A stretch of DNA of 64,000 nucleotides, from positions 1-64,000 of the forward strand of contig PWQG01000243.1 in the NCBI GenBank assembly GCA_003556835.1, given 5' to 3'. Under the pieces are notes generated by a model. The model was not told the origin of the DNA, made no database searches, and saw only the letters and a program-made list of their open reading frames with translations. The DNA comes from Gammaproteobacteria bacterium. GTDB taxonomy: Bacteria > Pseudomonadota > Gammaproteobacteria > Pseudomonadales > Pseudohongiellaceae. Below, in pieces: positions 27,250 through 40,932 of the stretch. Both the position numbers and the translations under genes were made by a program. Positions within the stretch are counted from its first letter, which is position 1. Each line of letters starts with the position of its first letter.

Positions 27250-28205
27250 AGGGCAAGCTCCTGCAGCACATGATGAAGATGAACCGTCCCACTTCCCTCT
27301 TTCAGCTGCACACCCGGCAGGCGCAGGGCATAGGTCTCGCCCTGTTTCTCGAACAGCAATGCCAGGTGACACAGCCGCGACAGACGCTGTTCCGCATCAA
27401 GTCCGGGAAACAGCGACCAGTCCAGATTCAGACTTTCACCAGCACTGGCAGCAAACTCCTTGACTTGCAGTTTGCGACTGCGACCCATGGCTTTCCAGGC
27501 GATTCGACGGGTCGGGTCTCCCCTCCGGTAATCACGCAGTCCGATAAACTCCTCGCTGCCCTCGAGACGCTGCCGAATGGCCCGGGCGTTGGCATCCTCT
27601 CTCCCCGAATCCAGCTCCTGGACGTTGCAGGCCACAGGCTTGGGGTAGACCAGGCAACGGGCATCCGGGTCCGGTTCGGCCCAGCACCGGAACAGGCCCA
27701 CCGGATAACAACTTTCCACCCTCAACCGCGGCAACTTCTGCCAACCCCGCTTTTCCAGGATCAGGGGCAGGATCAACTGCCGCGATTGTTGCACAGTGGC
27801 GATTGAGTCTCGACATCCGCCACGAAAGGCGAAGCTCAGGGCATGGTGAGATCGGGAAGGCGCGCCCCGCAATTGAAAATGACACCGGGCCTCTTCTCCT
27901 GCAAACCCGGGTTCGATGCGACCGGTGACCAAGGTCAGGCCGCGCAGGTTCTGATGACTGAACCACATCGTCACCAGAAACAGGGCCACCATGAAAAAAG
28001 CCAGGGCAAAAGCAAGGCTGATCACATAGTTTACGGCAAGCAGGAAAATCAATACTGCCGTTAACAGAAACATCAGCCCGCTGCGGCTGGGTAGAATGAA
28101 CAGGGAGCGGTTTTCCAGACGGTTCATGCGAGAAGCGGGTACGCGACGTGCCAGCCAGCGATCTCGCAGACCCATCAGCGCCCGTTGTGGGTACAGGGCA
28201 ATCAT
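27231..28205 (-). CDS. DUF58 domain protein (operon 2)
   Basis: A 324-residue membrane-anchored DUF58 protein. Two helices at about 37-75 (SGLMFLLTAVLIFLLAVNYV and a following LAFFMVALFLV) precede the core motif FIGLRDYRRGDPTRRIAWKA and the LDWSLFPG segment, which replaces the acidic MIDAS of operon 1. The start at MIALYPQRAL has AAGGGGA 8 nt upstream. It lies 28 nt after moxR of this operon and overlaps tgpA by 19 nt. It probably links MoxR to the transglutaminase protein; this is inference from gene linkage. Confidence 0.92.
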   Translation of the reverse strand: MIALYPQRALMGLRDRWLARRVPASRMNRLENRSLFILPSRSGLMFLLTAVLIFLLAVNYVISLAFALAFFMVALFLVTMWFSHQNLRGLTLVTGRIEPGFAGEEARCHFQLRGAPSRSHHALSFAFRGGCRDSIATVQQSRQLILPLILEKRGWQKLPRLRVESCYPVGLFRCWAEPDPDARCLVYPKPVACNVQELDSGREDANARAIRQRLEGSEEFIGLRDYRRGDPTRRIAWKAMGRSRKLQVKEFAASAGESLNLDWSLFPGLDAEQRLSRLCHLALLFEKQGETYALRLPGVQLKEGSGTVHLHHVLQELALWQNAS

Positions 28206-28233
28206 CAACACAGTCCCCTTACTGGCCGCAACT

Positions 28234-29172
28234 TCATCGAAGCACGGCAGTGTCCCGCATGATTTCAGCAATCACAGAACGGCTCCCCGCAGCAGCCCCA
28301 CCGGCGCCATCCAGCACCAGACGGTGTCGACAGACCGCCGGAAACAGGGATTGCAGGTCCTCTGGCAATACGTGATCTCGCCCGTCCATCAAAGCCAGGG
28401 TGCGCGCCGCTCGCATCAGGCCCCTGGTCGCGCGCGGAGACAGGCCCATGCGCACGGAAGGATGTTCTCGACTCGCCTCCACCAGCGCCTGGACATAGTC
28501 CAGCACTGCATCACTGCAGTGTATGTCGGCCGCCACACGGCGGATCTTTTTAAGATCGTCGTTATTCAGGTAGGACTGCATCTCCAGTTCCGGGCTCTCC
28601 TGGTCATCGAGCAGCAGACGACGCTCATTGGCGCGATCCGGATAACCCAGTTCCAGACTCAGCAGAAATCGATCAAGCTGGGATTCGGGCAAGGGATGGG
28701 TACCCGCCATGTCGACAGGATTCTGGGTGGCAATGACAAAAAACGGGTCGGGCAGTGCCCTGCTTTCACCTTCGGCACTGACCTGACGCTCTTCCATTGC
28801 CTCGAGAAGTGCACTCTGGGTGCGCGGGCTGGCCCGATTGATTTCATCGGCCAGCAACAGCTGGGTGAAGATGGGCCCCCGGTGGAACTCGAAGCCACCG
28901 CTTTCCCGGTCGTAAACCGGATGACCGGTGATGTCGCCAGGCAGCAGATCGCTGGTGAACTGGATACGGACGAAATCCAGCCCCAGCCCTCTGGCCAGAG
29001 CGCGAGCCAATGTGGTCTTGCCCATTCCCGGCAGATCTTCAATCAACAGGTGTCCACCGGACAGCAGGCAACAACAGGCCAGACGCACCTCCTGCTCCTT
29101 GCCCAGTACAACAGCGTTGACGGCGTCCGTAAGTTGCTTGATTCTGTCCTGCAGAAAAACCTCCCGAAACAA
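28234..29172 (-). CDS. MoxR family AAA+ ATPase (operon 2)
   Basis: AAA+ ATPase of about 312 residues with Walker A IEDLPGMGKTT (Lys52), Walker B LLLADEIN, sensor motif ATQNPVDMAGTHPLPESQLDRF and lid segment SPRATRGLM. It leads the minus-strand MoxR-DUF58-TgpA operon, 6 nt after purF. The start is uncertain. The frame can open at TTG (29172), which has no ribosome-binding site, or at CTG (29154), which follows a perfect GGGAGG at 5 nt. An ATG is not available near the N terminus. Confidence 0.93.
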   Translation of the reverse strand: MFREVFLQDRIKQLTDAVNAVVLGKEQEVRLACCCLLSGGHLLIEDLPGMGKTTLARALARGLGLDFVRIQFTSDLLPGDITGHPVYDRESGGFEFHRGPIFTQLLLADEINRASPRTQSALLEAMEERQVSAEGESRALPDPFFVIATQNPVDMAGTHPLPESQLDRFLLSLELGYPDRANERRLLLDDQESPELEMQSYLNNDDLKKIRRVAADIHCSDAVLDYVQALVEASREHPSVRMGLSPRATRGLMRAARTLALMDGRDHVLPEDLQSLFPAVCRHRLVLDGAGGAAAGSRSVIAEIMRDTAVLR

Positions 29173-29178
29173 TACTGA

Positions 29179-30657
29179 TCAGATGTTGAGACGCCTCTGT
29201 TTGGCCGCGTCATTGCGCATGTTTTCCAGGCGATTGAGGTAGTCCTCGTCAACATCGCCGGTGACATAGCGACCATCAAATACCGAGCACTCGAATTGCT
29301 CGATCTGACTGTTGCCCTCGGCCGAGGCAGCGATCAGGTCCTCAAGATCCTGGAACACCAACCAGTCCGCCCCGATCAACTCCTCGACTTCCTCCTCGCT
29401 GCGGCCATGGGCAATCAGTTCACTTGCCGAAGGCATATCAATGCCATAGACATTGGGATAACGCACCGGAGGCGCAGCCGAGGCAAAATACACATTGCGA
29501 GCCCCAACATCCCGGGCCATCTGGATGATCTGGCGACAGGTGGTACCCCGCACGATGGAATCATCCACCAGCAGAACATTCTTGTCGCGGAACTCCAGCT
29601 CAATGGCATTGAGTTTCTGACGCACCGATTTACGCCGCTGGCTCTGACCCGGCATGATGAAGGTACGCCCGATATAACGGTTTTTGACGAATCCTTCCCG
29701 GTATTTCACCCCCAGGCAATTGGCCAGCTCAAGGGCCGAGGTTCGACTGGTATCCGGAATCGGTATCACCACGTCGATGTCATGGTCGGGACGCAGGCGC
29801 AGCACCTTTTCCGCCAATCTTTCGCCCATGCGTAGCCGTGCCTTGTAGACCGAGACACTGTCCATCAGGGAGTCCGGGCGGGCAAAATAAACGTGCTCGA
29901 ATATACAGGGAGTGTGTTTGGCCGGCTCCGCACAATGCCGGGTATGCAACTGACCGTTTACATCGATATAGACGGCCTCGCCAGGAGCGACATCCCGCAC
30001 CAGGGTGAAACCCTGGGAATCGAGCGCCACACTTTCCGAAGCCAGCATGTATTCGGTGATACCGTTGCGTTTGCGTTCGCCATACACCAGCGGCCGAATT
30101 CCGTGTTTGTCGCGAAAGCCGACCACACCATGTCCGGTAATCATCACCAGGGCTACATAACCACCACGACAACGACGGTTGACCCCTTCCACCGCATGAA
30201 AGATGTCTTCGGCTGTCGGTTGGATCTTGCCCATCTGCTGGAGTTCATGGGCAAACACATTGAGCAGGATTTCCGAATCTGAATCGGTATTGATATGTCG
30301 CAGGTCTTCCCGGAACAGGTCCCGCCCCAGTTCCTCGGAGTTGGTCAGATTGCCATTATGTGCCAGGCACAGGCCATAGGGAGAGTTGACATAAAACGGT
30401 TGCGCCAGCGCCGGACTGGAACTGCCGGCGGTGGGATAACGAACATGTCCGATTCCCATCTGCCCGGTCAGCCTGCGCATATGCCGGGTGCGAAACACGT
30501 CCTTGACCAGACCATTATCCTTGCGCAGATTGAGCTTGCCATGATCACTGGTCGCGATACCCGCCGCATCCTGACCCCGATGCTGCAGCACCGTCAGCGT
30601 ATCGTAGATACAGATTCCGACATCGGATTTGGCGACAACGCCCACTATCCCGCACAT
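29179..30657 (-). CDS. purF: Amidophosphoribosyltransferase
   Basis: First committed step of purine synthesis: glutamine plus PRPP to phosphoribosylamine. The 492-residue protein begins MCGIVGVV, whose Cys2 is the N-terminal nucleophile of the glutaminase domain. The C-terminal phosphoribosyltransferase domain has the PRPP loop [13 protein letters not shown]. It follows cvpA by 21 nt, the classical cvpA-purF pair, and is followed closely by the second moxR gene. Confidence 0.98.
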   Translation of the reverse strand: MCGIVGVVAKSDVGICIYDTLTVLQHRGQDAAGIATSDHGKLNLRKDNGLVKDVFRTRHMRRLTGQMGIGHVRYPTAGSSSPALAQPFYVNSPYGLCLAHNGNLTNSEELGRDLFREDLRHINTDSDSEILLNVFAHELQQMGKIQPTAEDIFHAVEGVNRRCRGGYVALVMITGHGVVGFRDKHGIRPLVYGERKRNGITEYMLASESVALDSQGFTLVRDVAPGEAVYIDVNGQLHTRHCAEPAKHTPCIFEHVYFARPDSLMDSVSVYKARLRMGERLAEKVLRLRPDHDIDVVIPIPDTSRTSALELANCLGVKYREGFVKNRYIGRTFIMPGQSQRRKSVRQKLNAIELEFRDKNVLLVDDSIVRGTTCRQIIQMARDVGARNVYFASAAPPVRYPNVYGIDMPSASELIAHGRSEEEVEELIGADWLVFQDLEDLIAASAEGNSQIEQFECSVFDGRYVTGDVDEDYLNRLENMRNDAAKQRRLNI

Positions 30658-30678
30658 TCATTTTTCCCCGTATTTTTT

Positions 30679-31170
30679 TCAAGTAGCAGTACTTTCGTCC
30701 TGCGATGTGTAGTCTTCGATGAACAATTGCGACCATTCGAGCAGGTCAATGGCGTATGGCATCAACTGGGATGCCTGCCACCATGTCGCTTCCTCCGCGT
30801 ATGGCCGTGCAAAGAAAATGATCACCAGGATGATGATAGCGCCCCTGGCCACACCGAACAGCAAGCCCAGCAGGCGGTCAGTGATGGCAAAGCCCACCTG
30901 ATGCAGCAGTTTCCTCAGAAAATGGCTGATGATCGCGCCGACTATCAGGGTCAGCAGCACCAGCAGGGCAAACGCCAACACATAACGTGCCGTCTCATTG
31001 GCGAGCATGCCGGACAACAGCTCCGCCAGTACCGGGCTGTAGATGCGGGCAATGACAAGGCCGGCGATCCAGGCGGCAACGGCCAGCGCTTCACGCACAA
31101 ATCCGCGCCAGAATCCGAAAAGTGCCGACAGCCCCACTATCAGCAGCATGACGATATCCAACCAGTTCAT
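30679..31170 (-). CDS. cvpA: CvpA family membrane protein
   Basis: A 163-residue inner-membrane protein with four hydrophobic helices, beginning MNWLDIVMLLIVGLSALFGF. Originally linked to colicin V production and more recently to envelope stress tolerance; its molecular function is unclear. The start was chosen at the ATG that opens the first helix; an upstream extension has no family similarity. It directly precedes purF. Confidence 0.93.
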   Translation of the reverse strand: MNWLDIVMLLIVGLSALFGFWRGFVREALAVAAWIAGLVIARIYSPVLAELLSGMLANETARYVLAFALLVLLTLIVGAIISHFLRKLLHQVGFAITDRLLGLLFGVARGAIIILVIIFFARPYAEEATWWQASQLMPYAIDLLEWSQLFIEDYTSQDESTAT

Positions 31171-31246
31171 GCCCGCTTCCCCTGTTTTTCCCTGGCGTAT
31201 AGGGAGCTGATGAGCAGTAACCGGCTGTCTGCATAGCCTATCAGCA

Positions 31247-31843
31247 CTAGCGTTGTTCCTCGATCTGATATTGCACGACGCGACCGGACAGACCGAACTG
31301 CGCCTCCAACTCGGAAAGCAGACGGTCTGCTTCCCCACGATCGACCTTCGGACCCACGTACACCCCGGTGAGTGTGTTGATCGGACGGGTATAGGCAGGA
31401 TGCCCCGCATCCTGCAGCTGTGCTACCAGGCGTTCCACATTGGCCTGATTGGAGAAGGCACCGAGCTGGATGCTCCAGGCCTCGGGCAGGCCACGCGCAT
31501 CCAGACCAGGTTCCCTGGCAACTTCAGCTCCGGTGTCGCTCGCCGACGGTGTTTCCCGATCCTGGTCCGGTTCGACCTCCGTTGGAGCGGAATCGACCGA
31601 CTCGGGTATCGGGCTTTCCGGAACTGCCTGCTCGTCCAGCCGGATCGCGTCCGTGTCGGCCGTTATGGTCGGGCGTTCAGGATTGACCATGGGGCGTTCG
31701 GGAATTTCCGGTGCGGGAGGAATCTGACGATCAGGTAATTCGTTACGCACGCCGCGGCCGTCGAGAATGGCCGGCAGCAGGATGACAGCAACCAACACCA
31801 GTACCACGGTGCCCACGATTCTTTGCCTGGTGCTCTGGTTCAA
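31247..31843 (-). CDS. dedD: SPOR domain protein, DedD-like
   Basis: A 198-residue bitopic inner-membrane protein. It has a short cytoplasmic N terminus, one helix (about 9-27, IVGTVVLVLVAVILLPAIL), a Pro/Glu-rich periplasmic linker and a C-terminal SPOR domain (about 120-195) with WSIQLGAFSNQANVERLV and TGVYVGP. SPOR domains bind denuded septal peptidoglycan, so a role in division is likely. The start is TTG at 31841-31843 behind GAGAGG. It sits between folC and cvpA, its usual place. Confidence 0.92.
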   Translation of the reverse strand: MNQSTRQRIVGTVVLVLVAVILLPAILDGRGVRNELPDRQIPPAPEIPERPMVNPERPTITADTDAIRLDEQAVPESPIPESVDSAPTEVEPDQDRETPSASDTGAEVAREPGLDARGLPEAWSIQLGAFSNQANVERLVAQLQDAGHPAYTRPINTLTGVYVGPKVDRGEADRLLSELEAQFGLSGRVVQYQIEEQR

Positions 31844-31857
31844 GCCGCGTTTGCCTC

Positions 31858-33183
31858 TCAGCGCGCCGAATGGGAATCGTCTGTGTCTGCAAGCAGCTGC
31901 AGAACAACGGATACCGTATGGAACGAACCGGTGGTCACTATTGTGTCACCTTCTTTCGCCCGCGTACAAGCCAGTTGCCAGGCCTCTTCAACGGACGGAT
32001 GAGGACCGGAAACCGCTGCTGCCCCACCCTGCTGTTCCAGCCTGCGCATCAGCCCAGCGGCGGGCAAACAACGCGGCGTCTGTACCTGTGCAATATACCA
32101 GAAATCCACCTGTTTTTCTAAAGCCGACAGGAAGCCTGCGTGATCCTTGTCCGCCATCATGGCCAGCACCAGGTGCACCGCGCCACCCTGCGTTCGCAAG
32201 GTCTGGAGCTTTTTCGCCAGCAGCGTGCCAGCGTGGGGATTATGGGCCACATCCAGCAGATTGTGAGGACCACCCGGGACATTGCTTTGCAGCAACTGCT
32301 GACGCCCCGGCAGCGCCATACTCTCCAGGGCCCGCACAATGGCGTCCCGATCCGGAGCAAAGTCGGTCAACAGCAATAATTGCAAGGCACTGGCCACATT
32401 GCCCAGAGCCAATGCCGGCAAGGGCAGATCATCCAGCGTCAGCGCGTTACCCCTGTCATCAAGCCCACGCCATTGCCAGGTGCTGCCGCCCGGCAGTGCA
32501 TCAAACTCGCGGCCGATACAGTACAAGGGACAAGCCAGTTCGCGAGCCCGCGCCAGCAGGCTATGCGGTGGCTGTGGATCACCGCAGACCAATGCTGTTC
32601 CGGGGCGCAGGATGCCGGCTTTCTCCAGCGCGATCTCTTCCCGTGTTTCACCCAGCCAATCCTGGTGATCCAGGTCGATACTGCTGATCAGGCAGTGGTC
32701 CGCATCCAGCATGTTCACTGCATCCAGACGCCCTCCCAGCCCGACTTCCAGCAGAATGACGTCCAGGTCGGCCAGTCGGAAAACATCCAGTGCGGCCAGG
32801 GTGCCATATTCGAAATAGGTCAGCGGCACCGTGCCCCGGGCCGCCTCAATGCGGGCAAAACTTTCACAGAGCGCCCGATCACTGACCATCCGGCCATCCA
32901 CACGGATGCGCTCGTTATAGCGCAGCAGATGGGGAGAAGTGAAACTGCCGGCGCGATAGCCGGCGCTCAGCAGGAACTGCTCCAGGGCTGCAACACAGGA
33001 CCCCTTGCCATTGGTGCCGGCAACGGTAATGACATGCGCCTGCGGACGGAGCAGATCCATGCGTCGGGCGACGTCACTGACCCGCTCCAGACCCAACTCG
33101 ATTTCCCGGGGATGCAGACGTTCAATCCGGACCAGCCAGTCAGCCAGGGCGCGGGCATCACTGTCATCGTGTCCCGCTTTCAC
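31858..33183 (-). CDS. folC: Bifunctional folylpolyglutamate synthase / dihydrofolate synthase
   Basis: Adds glutamate to dihydropteroate and to folates. The 441-residue Mur-ligase-like ATPase has the P-loop AGTNGKGS, the omega-loop [15 protein letters not shown], and the domain boundary motif DVAHNPHA. The start is GTG overlapping the accD stop as GTGA, so translation is coupled to accD. It is followed 14 nt later by dedD, the conserved accD-folC-dedD order of gammaproteobacteria. Confidence 0.96.
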   Translation of the reverse strand: MKAGHDDSDARALADWLVRIERLHPREIELGLERVSDVARRMDLLRPQAHVITVAGTNGKGSCVAALEQFLLSAGYRAGSFTSPHLLRYNERIRVDGRMVSDRALCESFARIEAARGTVPLTYFEYGTLAALDVFRLADLDVILLEVGLGGRLDAVNMLDADHCLISSIDLDHQDWLGETREEIALEKAGILRPGTALVCGDPQPPHSLLARARELACPLYCIGREFDALPGGSTWQWRGLDDRGNALTLDDLPLPALALGNVASALQLLLLTDFAPDRDAIVRALESMALPGRQQLLQSNVPGGPHNLLDVAHNPHAGTLLAKKLQTLRTQGGAVHLVLAMMADKDHAGFLSALEKQVDFWYIAQVQTPRCLPAAGLMRRLEQQGGAAAVSGPHPSVEEAWQLACTRAKEGDTIVTTGSFHTVSVVLQLLADTDDSHSAR

Positions 33184-34052
33184 GCAGCGGGCGGTTGATG
33201 CATCAGCTTGTTGACCAGCGATGCGACCCGGTCCCGCATGTCGCGCCGATGTACAATCATGTCGATGGCGCCGTGTTCAAGCAGGAATTCACTGCGCTGG
33301 AAACCCTCGGGCAACTTGACCCGCACGGTCTGACGGATCACATCAGGGCCGGTGAAGCCGACCAGGGCATTGGGTTCGGCGATATTGATATCACCCAGCA
33401 TGGCCAGACTCGCCGAGACACCACCGTAGACCGGGTCCACCAGTACGGAAATGAAGGGAATACCGTGCTTGCGCAGACGCGCCAGGGCGGCCGAGGTCTT
33501 GGCCATCTGCATCAATGAAATCAGGGCTTCCTGCATCCGGGCGCCGCCACTGGTCGAGAAGCAGACCAGTGGAATCCGGTTGGCAATGGACACTTCCACC
33601 GCCTGGACGAATTTTTCGCCAACCACCGCGCCCATGGAGCCGCCGATGAAACCGAATTCGAAAGCGGCAACGACCACTTCGGTTTCTCGCACGGTACCCC
33701 GCACCACGATCATGGCGTCCTTTTCACCGGTCGACTTCTGCGCCGCTGTCAATCGATCCTTGTACTTCTTCAGATCGCGGAACTTGAGCAGATACACTGG
33801 TTCAATTTCAGTGAACAGCTCTTCCTGTCCTTCCGGATCCAGGAACAGCTCGAGGCGCCGACGCGCGGTGATCCGCAAGTGGTGATCACACTTCGGACAT
33901 ACTTCCTGATTGCGTTCGAGATCGGGTCGATACAATACCGCTTCACAGCGTGGACACTTCTTCCAGAGCCCTTCGGGCACGCTGGCTTTGGTCTGACGTG
34001 TGGTTTGTTCAGTGCCCCCGATCGAAGGCAGAATTTTGTTGATCCAACTCAT
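33180..34052 (-). CDS. accD: Acetyl-CoA carboxylase, carboxyltransferase beta subunit
   Basis: Transfers the carboxyl group to acetyl-CoA in the first step of fatty-acid synthesis, together with AccA. The 290-residue protein has the N-terminal four-cysteine zinc ribbon (Cys33, 36, 52, 55: CPRC and CPKC) and the carboxylase core with [12 protein letters not shown] and [13 protein letters not shown]. The start at [11 protein letters not shown] is the standard AccD N terminus; a longer in-frame extension is not conserved. It lies 76 nt downstream of trpA. Confidence 0.97.
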   Translation of the reverse strand: MSWINKILPSIGGTEQTTRQTKASVPEGLWKKCPRCEAVLYRPDLERNQEVCPKCDHHLRITARRRLELFLDPEGQEELFTEIEPVYLLKFRDLKKYKDRLTAAQKSTGEKDAMIVVRGTVRETEVVVAAFEFGFIGGSMGAVVGEKFVQAVEVSIANRIPLVCFSTSGGARMQEALISLMQMAKTSAALARLRKHGIPFISVLVDPVYGGVSASLAMLGDINIAEPNALVGFTGPDVIRQTVRVKLPEGFQRSEFLLEHGAIDMIVHRRDMRDRVASLVNKLMHQPPAA

Positions 34053-34128
34053 ACCGTATTCCTGCTTGGGCTGCTTTCCATTGAGCCTACCGGACCCGGA
34101 CATGCCGGCGACCGGCGCAATTATATCA

Positions 34129-34956
34129 TCAGGACGCGTCCAGCGCCCGGCGAATCCGCCCGATCAGCTCCACCCGAATGCGCGCCGCTTCGGCATCTCG
34201 CGCGACTCCGGTCTCGTTGAGTGAGGCGATTTCAGCGACGATTGCACTACCCACCACCACGCCATCACCCAGGGCGGCCATGGTACGGGCACTGGCTTCA
34301 TCCTTGATTCCAAAACCCACCATCACCGGCAGATCCGAGTGCCGGCGCAGGGTTCCGATCCGTTCAGCAATATCACTGGCATCACTGAGAGCGGCCCCGG
34401 TCACGCCTTTGAGCGAGACATAGTAGATATACCCGGAACAGTGCTGACAGATTGCATCCAGTCGCTCCTCGCGAGTGGTGGGTGCGACAAGAAAAATGGT
34501 ATCCAGCCCCTCGGCCTCGGCATGCTTGAGCCATTCATCGGCCTCGGTCACCGGCATATCGACGATCAAGAGACCGTCCACTCCGGCGGCAGAGGCTTCG
34601 CGCGCGAAACGCTCGTGACCATAGACTTCCAGGGGATTGAGATAGCCCATCAATACGATCGGCGTATCGCGATCCTGTTCCCGGAACTGGCGCACTATGT
34701 CCAGCACGCCGGCGAGATTCATGCCGCCACGCAGGGCCCGCTCGGCAGCCAACTGAATCACCGGCCCATCAGAGGAAGGATCGCTGAAGGGCATCCCCAG
34801 CTCGATGATATCGGCGCCCTCCTCGACCAGGGCCTGCATCAGGAGCACGGTGGTGTCGGCATCCGGATCACCGGCCACCACATAGGGAATCACTGCCTTG
34901 CGCCCCGTCGTGCGGAGCTGTTCAACCACCTGTGTCACTCGTGACTGCTGTTTCAT
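34129..34956 (-). CDS. trpA: Tryptophan synthase, alpha subunit
   Basis: Cleaves indole-3-glycerol phosphate to indole, which is channelled to TrpB. The 275-residue TIM-barrel protein has the catalytic acids in [19 protein letters not shown], and the phosphate-binding [10 protein letters not shown] and GVVVGSAIV loops. The start MKQQSRVTQ has AGGAAGAAGG just upstream; the longer frame runs into trpB. It follows trpB by 23 nt. Confidence 0.97.
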   Translation of the reverse strand: MKQQSRVTQVVEQLRTTGRKAVIPYVVAGDPDADTTVLLMQALVEEGADIIELGMPFSDPSSDGPVIQLAAERALRGGMNLAGVLDIVRQFREQDRDTPIVLMGYLNPLEVYGHERFAREASAAGVDGLLIVDMPVTEADEWLKHAEAEGLDTIFLVAPTTREERLDAICQHCSGYIYYVSLKGVTGAALSDASDIAERIGTLRRHSDLPVMVGFGIKDEASARTMAALGDGVVVGSAIVAEIASLNETGVARDAEAARIRVELIGRIRRALDAS

Positions 34957-34979
34957 GCCTTCTTCCTGAAAATTCTGTT

Positions 34980-36194
34980 TTACAGATGGATGCCATCGAG
35001 ATCGGCAACCGTGTGGATGTCCTTGTCCCCGCGTCCCGACAGATTGACCACCAGGATCCGATCTTTGGGCAGTCCGGCGGCCAGTTTGCCGGCATAGGCC
35101 AGGGCATGGCTCGTCTCGAGCGCCGGAATGATGCCTTCCATGCGGGTCAGGGTACGGAAGGCTTCCAGGGCCTCGTCGTCCGTGACCGAGACATAATGCA
35201 CACGTCCGGTATCCTTGAGCCATGCATGCTCGGGTCCGACACCGGGATAGTCGAGCCCGGCCGACACCGAGTGAGTGGACATGATCTGGCCGGCCTCGTC
35301 ACTCATGAGATAGGTACGATTGCCGTGCAAGACCCCGGGACGACCGGCGGAAAGCGGCGCGGCATGGCGTCCGGTTTCGACACCGTCACCACCGGCTTCG
35401 ACGCCATACATTTCCACCTCGGCGTCTCCGAGAAAGGGGTGGAACAGACCGATGGCATTGGATCCGCCGCCCACACAAGCCAACAGTGCATCGGGCAGCC
35501 GACCGAACATCTCCATTGACTGCTCACGGGCTTCACGACCGATCACACACTGGAAATCCCGGACCAGGCGGGGATAGGGATGCGGGCCAGCAACGGTACC
35601 AATGATGTAATAGGTGTTGTCGACATTGGTGGCCCAGTCCCGCAATGCTTCATTCATGGCATCCTTGAGGGTACGCGAGCCGGAATCCACCGCCACGACA
35701 TTGGCACCGAGGAGCTTCATCCGGTACACATTGGCGGCCTGACGCTGCACATCCTCCGCACCCATGTAGACATGGCACTCGAGGCCCATGCGTGCTGCCA
35801 CGGTGGCCGTTGCCACGCCATGCTGCCCGGCACCCGTCTCGGCAATGATACGGGTTTTGCCCATGAAGCGGGCCAGCAGTGCCTGGCCGATCGTGTTGTT
35901 GATCTTGTGCGCACCGGTGTGATTCAGGTCCTCGCGCTTGAGCACGATCCGGGCCCCACCGAATTTCTGCGTCAGCCGTTCGGCTTCATACAGGGGGGAA
36001 GGACGGCCGACAAAATGCTTCAGATCGCGATCGTAGGCCTGCCAGAACTCCGGATCCGCGGACAAGCGGGTATACACCTGATCAAGCTCTTCGACAGCAG
36101 CCATCAGGGTTTCACCCACAAACACGCCACCATAAGGACCGAAATGGCCCGACAGGTCGGGCCCCTGGAAACGATCATCCTGCAAATTGGACAC
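34980..36194 (-). CDS. trpB: Tryptophan synthase, beta subunit
   Basis: PLP enzyme that condenses indole with serine. The 404-residue protein carries the PLP lysine Lys97 in [10 protein letters not shown] and the phosphate loop [10 protein letters not shown]. The start was set at GTG (36192-36194) because AAGAGG sits 5 nt upstream and the resulting length is typical; a TTG five codons earlier is the alternative. Its first 20 nt overlap the end of trpF, so trpF-trpB-trpA form one translational unit. Confidence 0.96.
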   Translation of the reverse strand: MSNLQDDRFQGPDLSGHFGPYGGVFVGETLMAAVEELDQVYTRLSADPEFWQAYDRDLKHFVGRPSPLYEAERLTQKFGGARIVLKREDLNHTGAHKINNTIGQALLARFMGKTRIIAETGAGQHGVATATVAARMGLECHVYMGAEDVQRQAANVYRMKLLGANVVAVDSGSRTLKDAMNEALRDWATNVDNTYYIIGTVAGPHPYPRLVRDFQCVIGREAREQSMEMFGRLPDALLACVGGGSNAIGLFHPFLGDAEVEMYGVEAGGDGVETGRHAAPLSAGRPGVLHGNRTYLMSDEAGQIMSTHSVSAGLDYPGVGPEHAWLKDTGRVHYVSVTDDEALEAFRTLTRMEGIIPALETSHALAYAGKLAAGLPKDRILVVNLSGRGDKDIHTVADLDGIHL

Positions 36195-36819
36195 GGTATA
36201 CCTCTTCAAGAAATGCCTGCAAAACCGCGGCGCTTTTCACCCCCGCGGCACTTTCCACTCCACTGCTTACGTCCAGCGCCCAGGGTCGGACCTCCCCGAT
36301 GGCCTGCGCCACATTCTCAGGCTTCAGACCGCCAGCCAGCACAATCGGCTGCTCGCCCCGTTCCACACATCTTCGGGCCAACCCCCAATCAAATACCCGC
36401 CCGGTACCACCGGCACGCTCCGGGTCATAGCTGTCCAGCAGAATGGCGGCAGCATCCGGATACCGGGCCATCTCCGTGCCCGGATCGAGTCCGTCACGCA
36501 CGCGCAGTGCTTTCATATAGGGTCGATCAAAAGCCCGGCAGAACTCCGGCGTCTCGGTGCCATGAAACTGCAGGCAATTGACGGCGGGAACAGCCTGCAG
36601 TACCTCGCGAACATCTTCGGGCCGGGGATCGACAAACAGAGCCACCACGGACAGGAATGCGGGCAGCTTCTCACAGAGCTCGGCCGCCTTCCGCGGCGAC
36701 ACCGCACGCGGACTCGGATCGTAGAAAACCAGCCCCACTGCATCAGCTCCCAGCATGGCCGCCTGATCCAGATCCTCGGCTCGCGTAATGCCACAAATTT
36801 TGGTTCGGATTCTTTGCAT
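36175..36819 (-). CDS. trpF: Phosphoribosylanthranilate isomerase
   Basis: Isomerises phosphoribosylanthranilate in tryptophan synthesis. The 214-residue TIM-barrel protein has the catalytic Cys in [14 protein letters not shown], the FVDP motif, LQFHG, the catalytic Asp in [14 protein letters not shown], and the phosphate loop [10 protein letters not shown]. It is first in trpF-trpB-trpA and is separated by 67 bp from truA-side DNA that holds an extended -10 promoter. Anthranilate and indole-glycerol phosphate synthase genes are not in this window. Confidence 0.97.
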   Translation of the reverse strand: MQRIRTKICGITRAEDLDQAAMLGADAVGLVFYDPSPRAVSPRKAAELCEKLPAFLSVVALFVDPRPEDVREVLQAVPAVNCLQFHGTETPEFCRAFDRPYMKALRVRDGLDPGTEMARYPDAAAILLDSYDPERAGGTGRVFDWGLARRCVERGEQPIVLAGGLKPENVAQAIGEVRPWALDVSSGVESAAGVKSAAVLQAFLEEVYRVQFAG

Positions 36820-36867
36820 CAGTGCCCCATCGGCGACTCAATCCAGGCTGTATCGGGAAAGAGGGGG

Positions 36868-36876
36868 ATTCTAACA
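36868..36876 (-). promoter_or_regulatory. Extended -10 promoter for trpF
   Basis: On the minus strand TGTTAGAAT gives a TGn motif joined to a TAGAAT -10 hexamer, 49 bp upstream of the trpF ATG in the truA-trpF gap. The -35 region is poor, as usual for extended -10 promoters. Confidence 0.45.
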
Positions 36877-36886
36877 GATATCGCGC

Positions 36887-37705
36887 TCAATGGTCTTCCG
36901 CGACCGGCATACCGGCCAGGAAGATCGGGCCGATTTCCTTTTCAGGCAGGCCGAATTCACCCGGATACTGTACGTCGACCAGATAGAGACCGTTTGGACT
37001 GGCGGTGACCGCTCCTTGTCTTCGGTCACGCGTTCCAAGCAGATGGGCAATCCAGTCAGGTTCGCGCTCACCACGCCCTACAGCCAACAAGGCCCCTGCA
37101 ATATTGCGAACCATATGTTGCAGAAAAGCATTGGCGCGAACATCGAGCACAATGAAAGGACCATGGCGCTGCACACGTAATTGCATCACATTGCGCCAGG
37201 GGCTGTGCGACTGACAACCGGCCGCACGGAATGCACTGAAATCATGTTCGCCGATCAGGTGCCGACCGGCCCTATCCATGGCATTAACGTCGAGTCGTTC
37301 ACGGATGTGAGTAAGCTGCCGCGACAGAATGGCCGGTGCCACGCTCTGCTGCAGGATCACATAACGGTAGCGACGCGACAGTGCGGAAAACCGGGCGTGG
37401 AAATTCGCCGCTACCGGGGTTGCCCATAACACGCGGACGGTTTTCGGCAACAGACTGTTGCTGCCCATAAGCCAGGCTTTTGCGCCCCGGTCAACGGGCG
37501 CATCAAAATGCACGATCTGCGCGGTGGCATGGACCCCGCTGTCGGTGCGCCCGGCACAATGCACACGGATCGGAGCGGCTGCGATCCGGCTCAATGCTTT
37601 CTCCAGATCTGCCTGTACCGTGGGCAATTCAGGTGAACCTTGTCGTTGCCAGCCATGATAGGCCGCACCGTCGTAGGCGACGGCAAGGGCGATGCGGGTG
37701 GTCAC
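36887..37705 (-). CDS. truA: tRNA pseudouridine(38-40) synthase
   Basis: Converts U38, U39 and U40 of the tRNA anticodon stem to pseudouridine. The 272-residue protein has the catalytic Asp55 in AGRTDSGVHATAQ, SRRYRYVI, HDFSAFRAAG and the late NAFLQHMVRNIAGAL motif. The frame opens with GTG (37703-37705). It lies 22 nt downstream of fimV, the usual fimV-truA-trpF order. Confidence 0.96.
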   Translation of the reverse strand: MTTRIALAVAYDGAAYHGWQRQGSPELPTVQADLEKALSRIAAAPIRVHCAGRTDSGVHATAQIVHFDAPVDRGAKAWLMGSNSLLPKTVRVLWATPVAANFHARFSALSRRYRYVILQQSVAPAILSRQLTHIRERLDVNAMDRAGRHLIGEHDFSAFRAAGCQSHSPWRNVMQLRVQRHGPFIVLDVRANAFLQHMVRNIAGALLAVGRGEREPDWIAHLLGTRDRRQGAVTASPNGLYLVDVQYPGEFGLPEKEIGPIFLAGMPVAEDH

Positions 37706-37727
37706 GATCAGAGGAGCCCGGGAAGCA

Positions 37728-40790
<3,063 letters not shown>

Positions 40791-40932
40791 GGCCCCGTTC
40801 CTTCGTCAGTATGCAATCACCGGGGCAGGCAAGGTGCCGGCTCCGGAGGATCCCCTGTGACCGATTCCAGCAGTAACAGGCGGACCTATCGCTCAATCAA
40901 TCAGTGAACCCTCAGCTTTATGGCGCAAGTAT

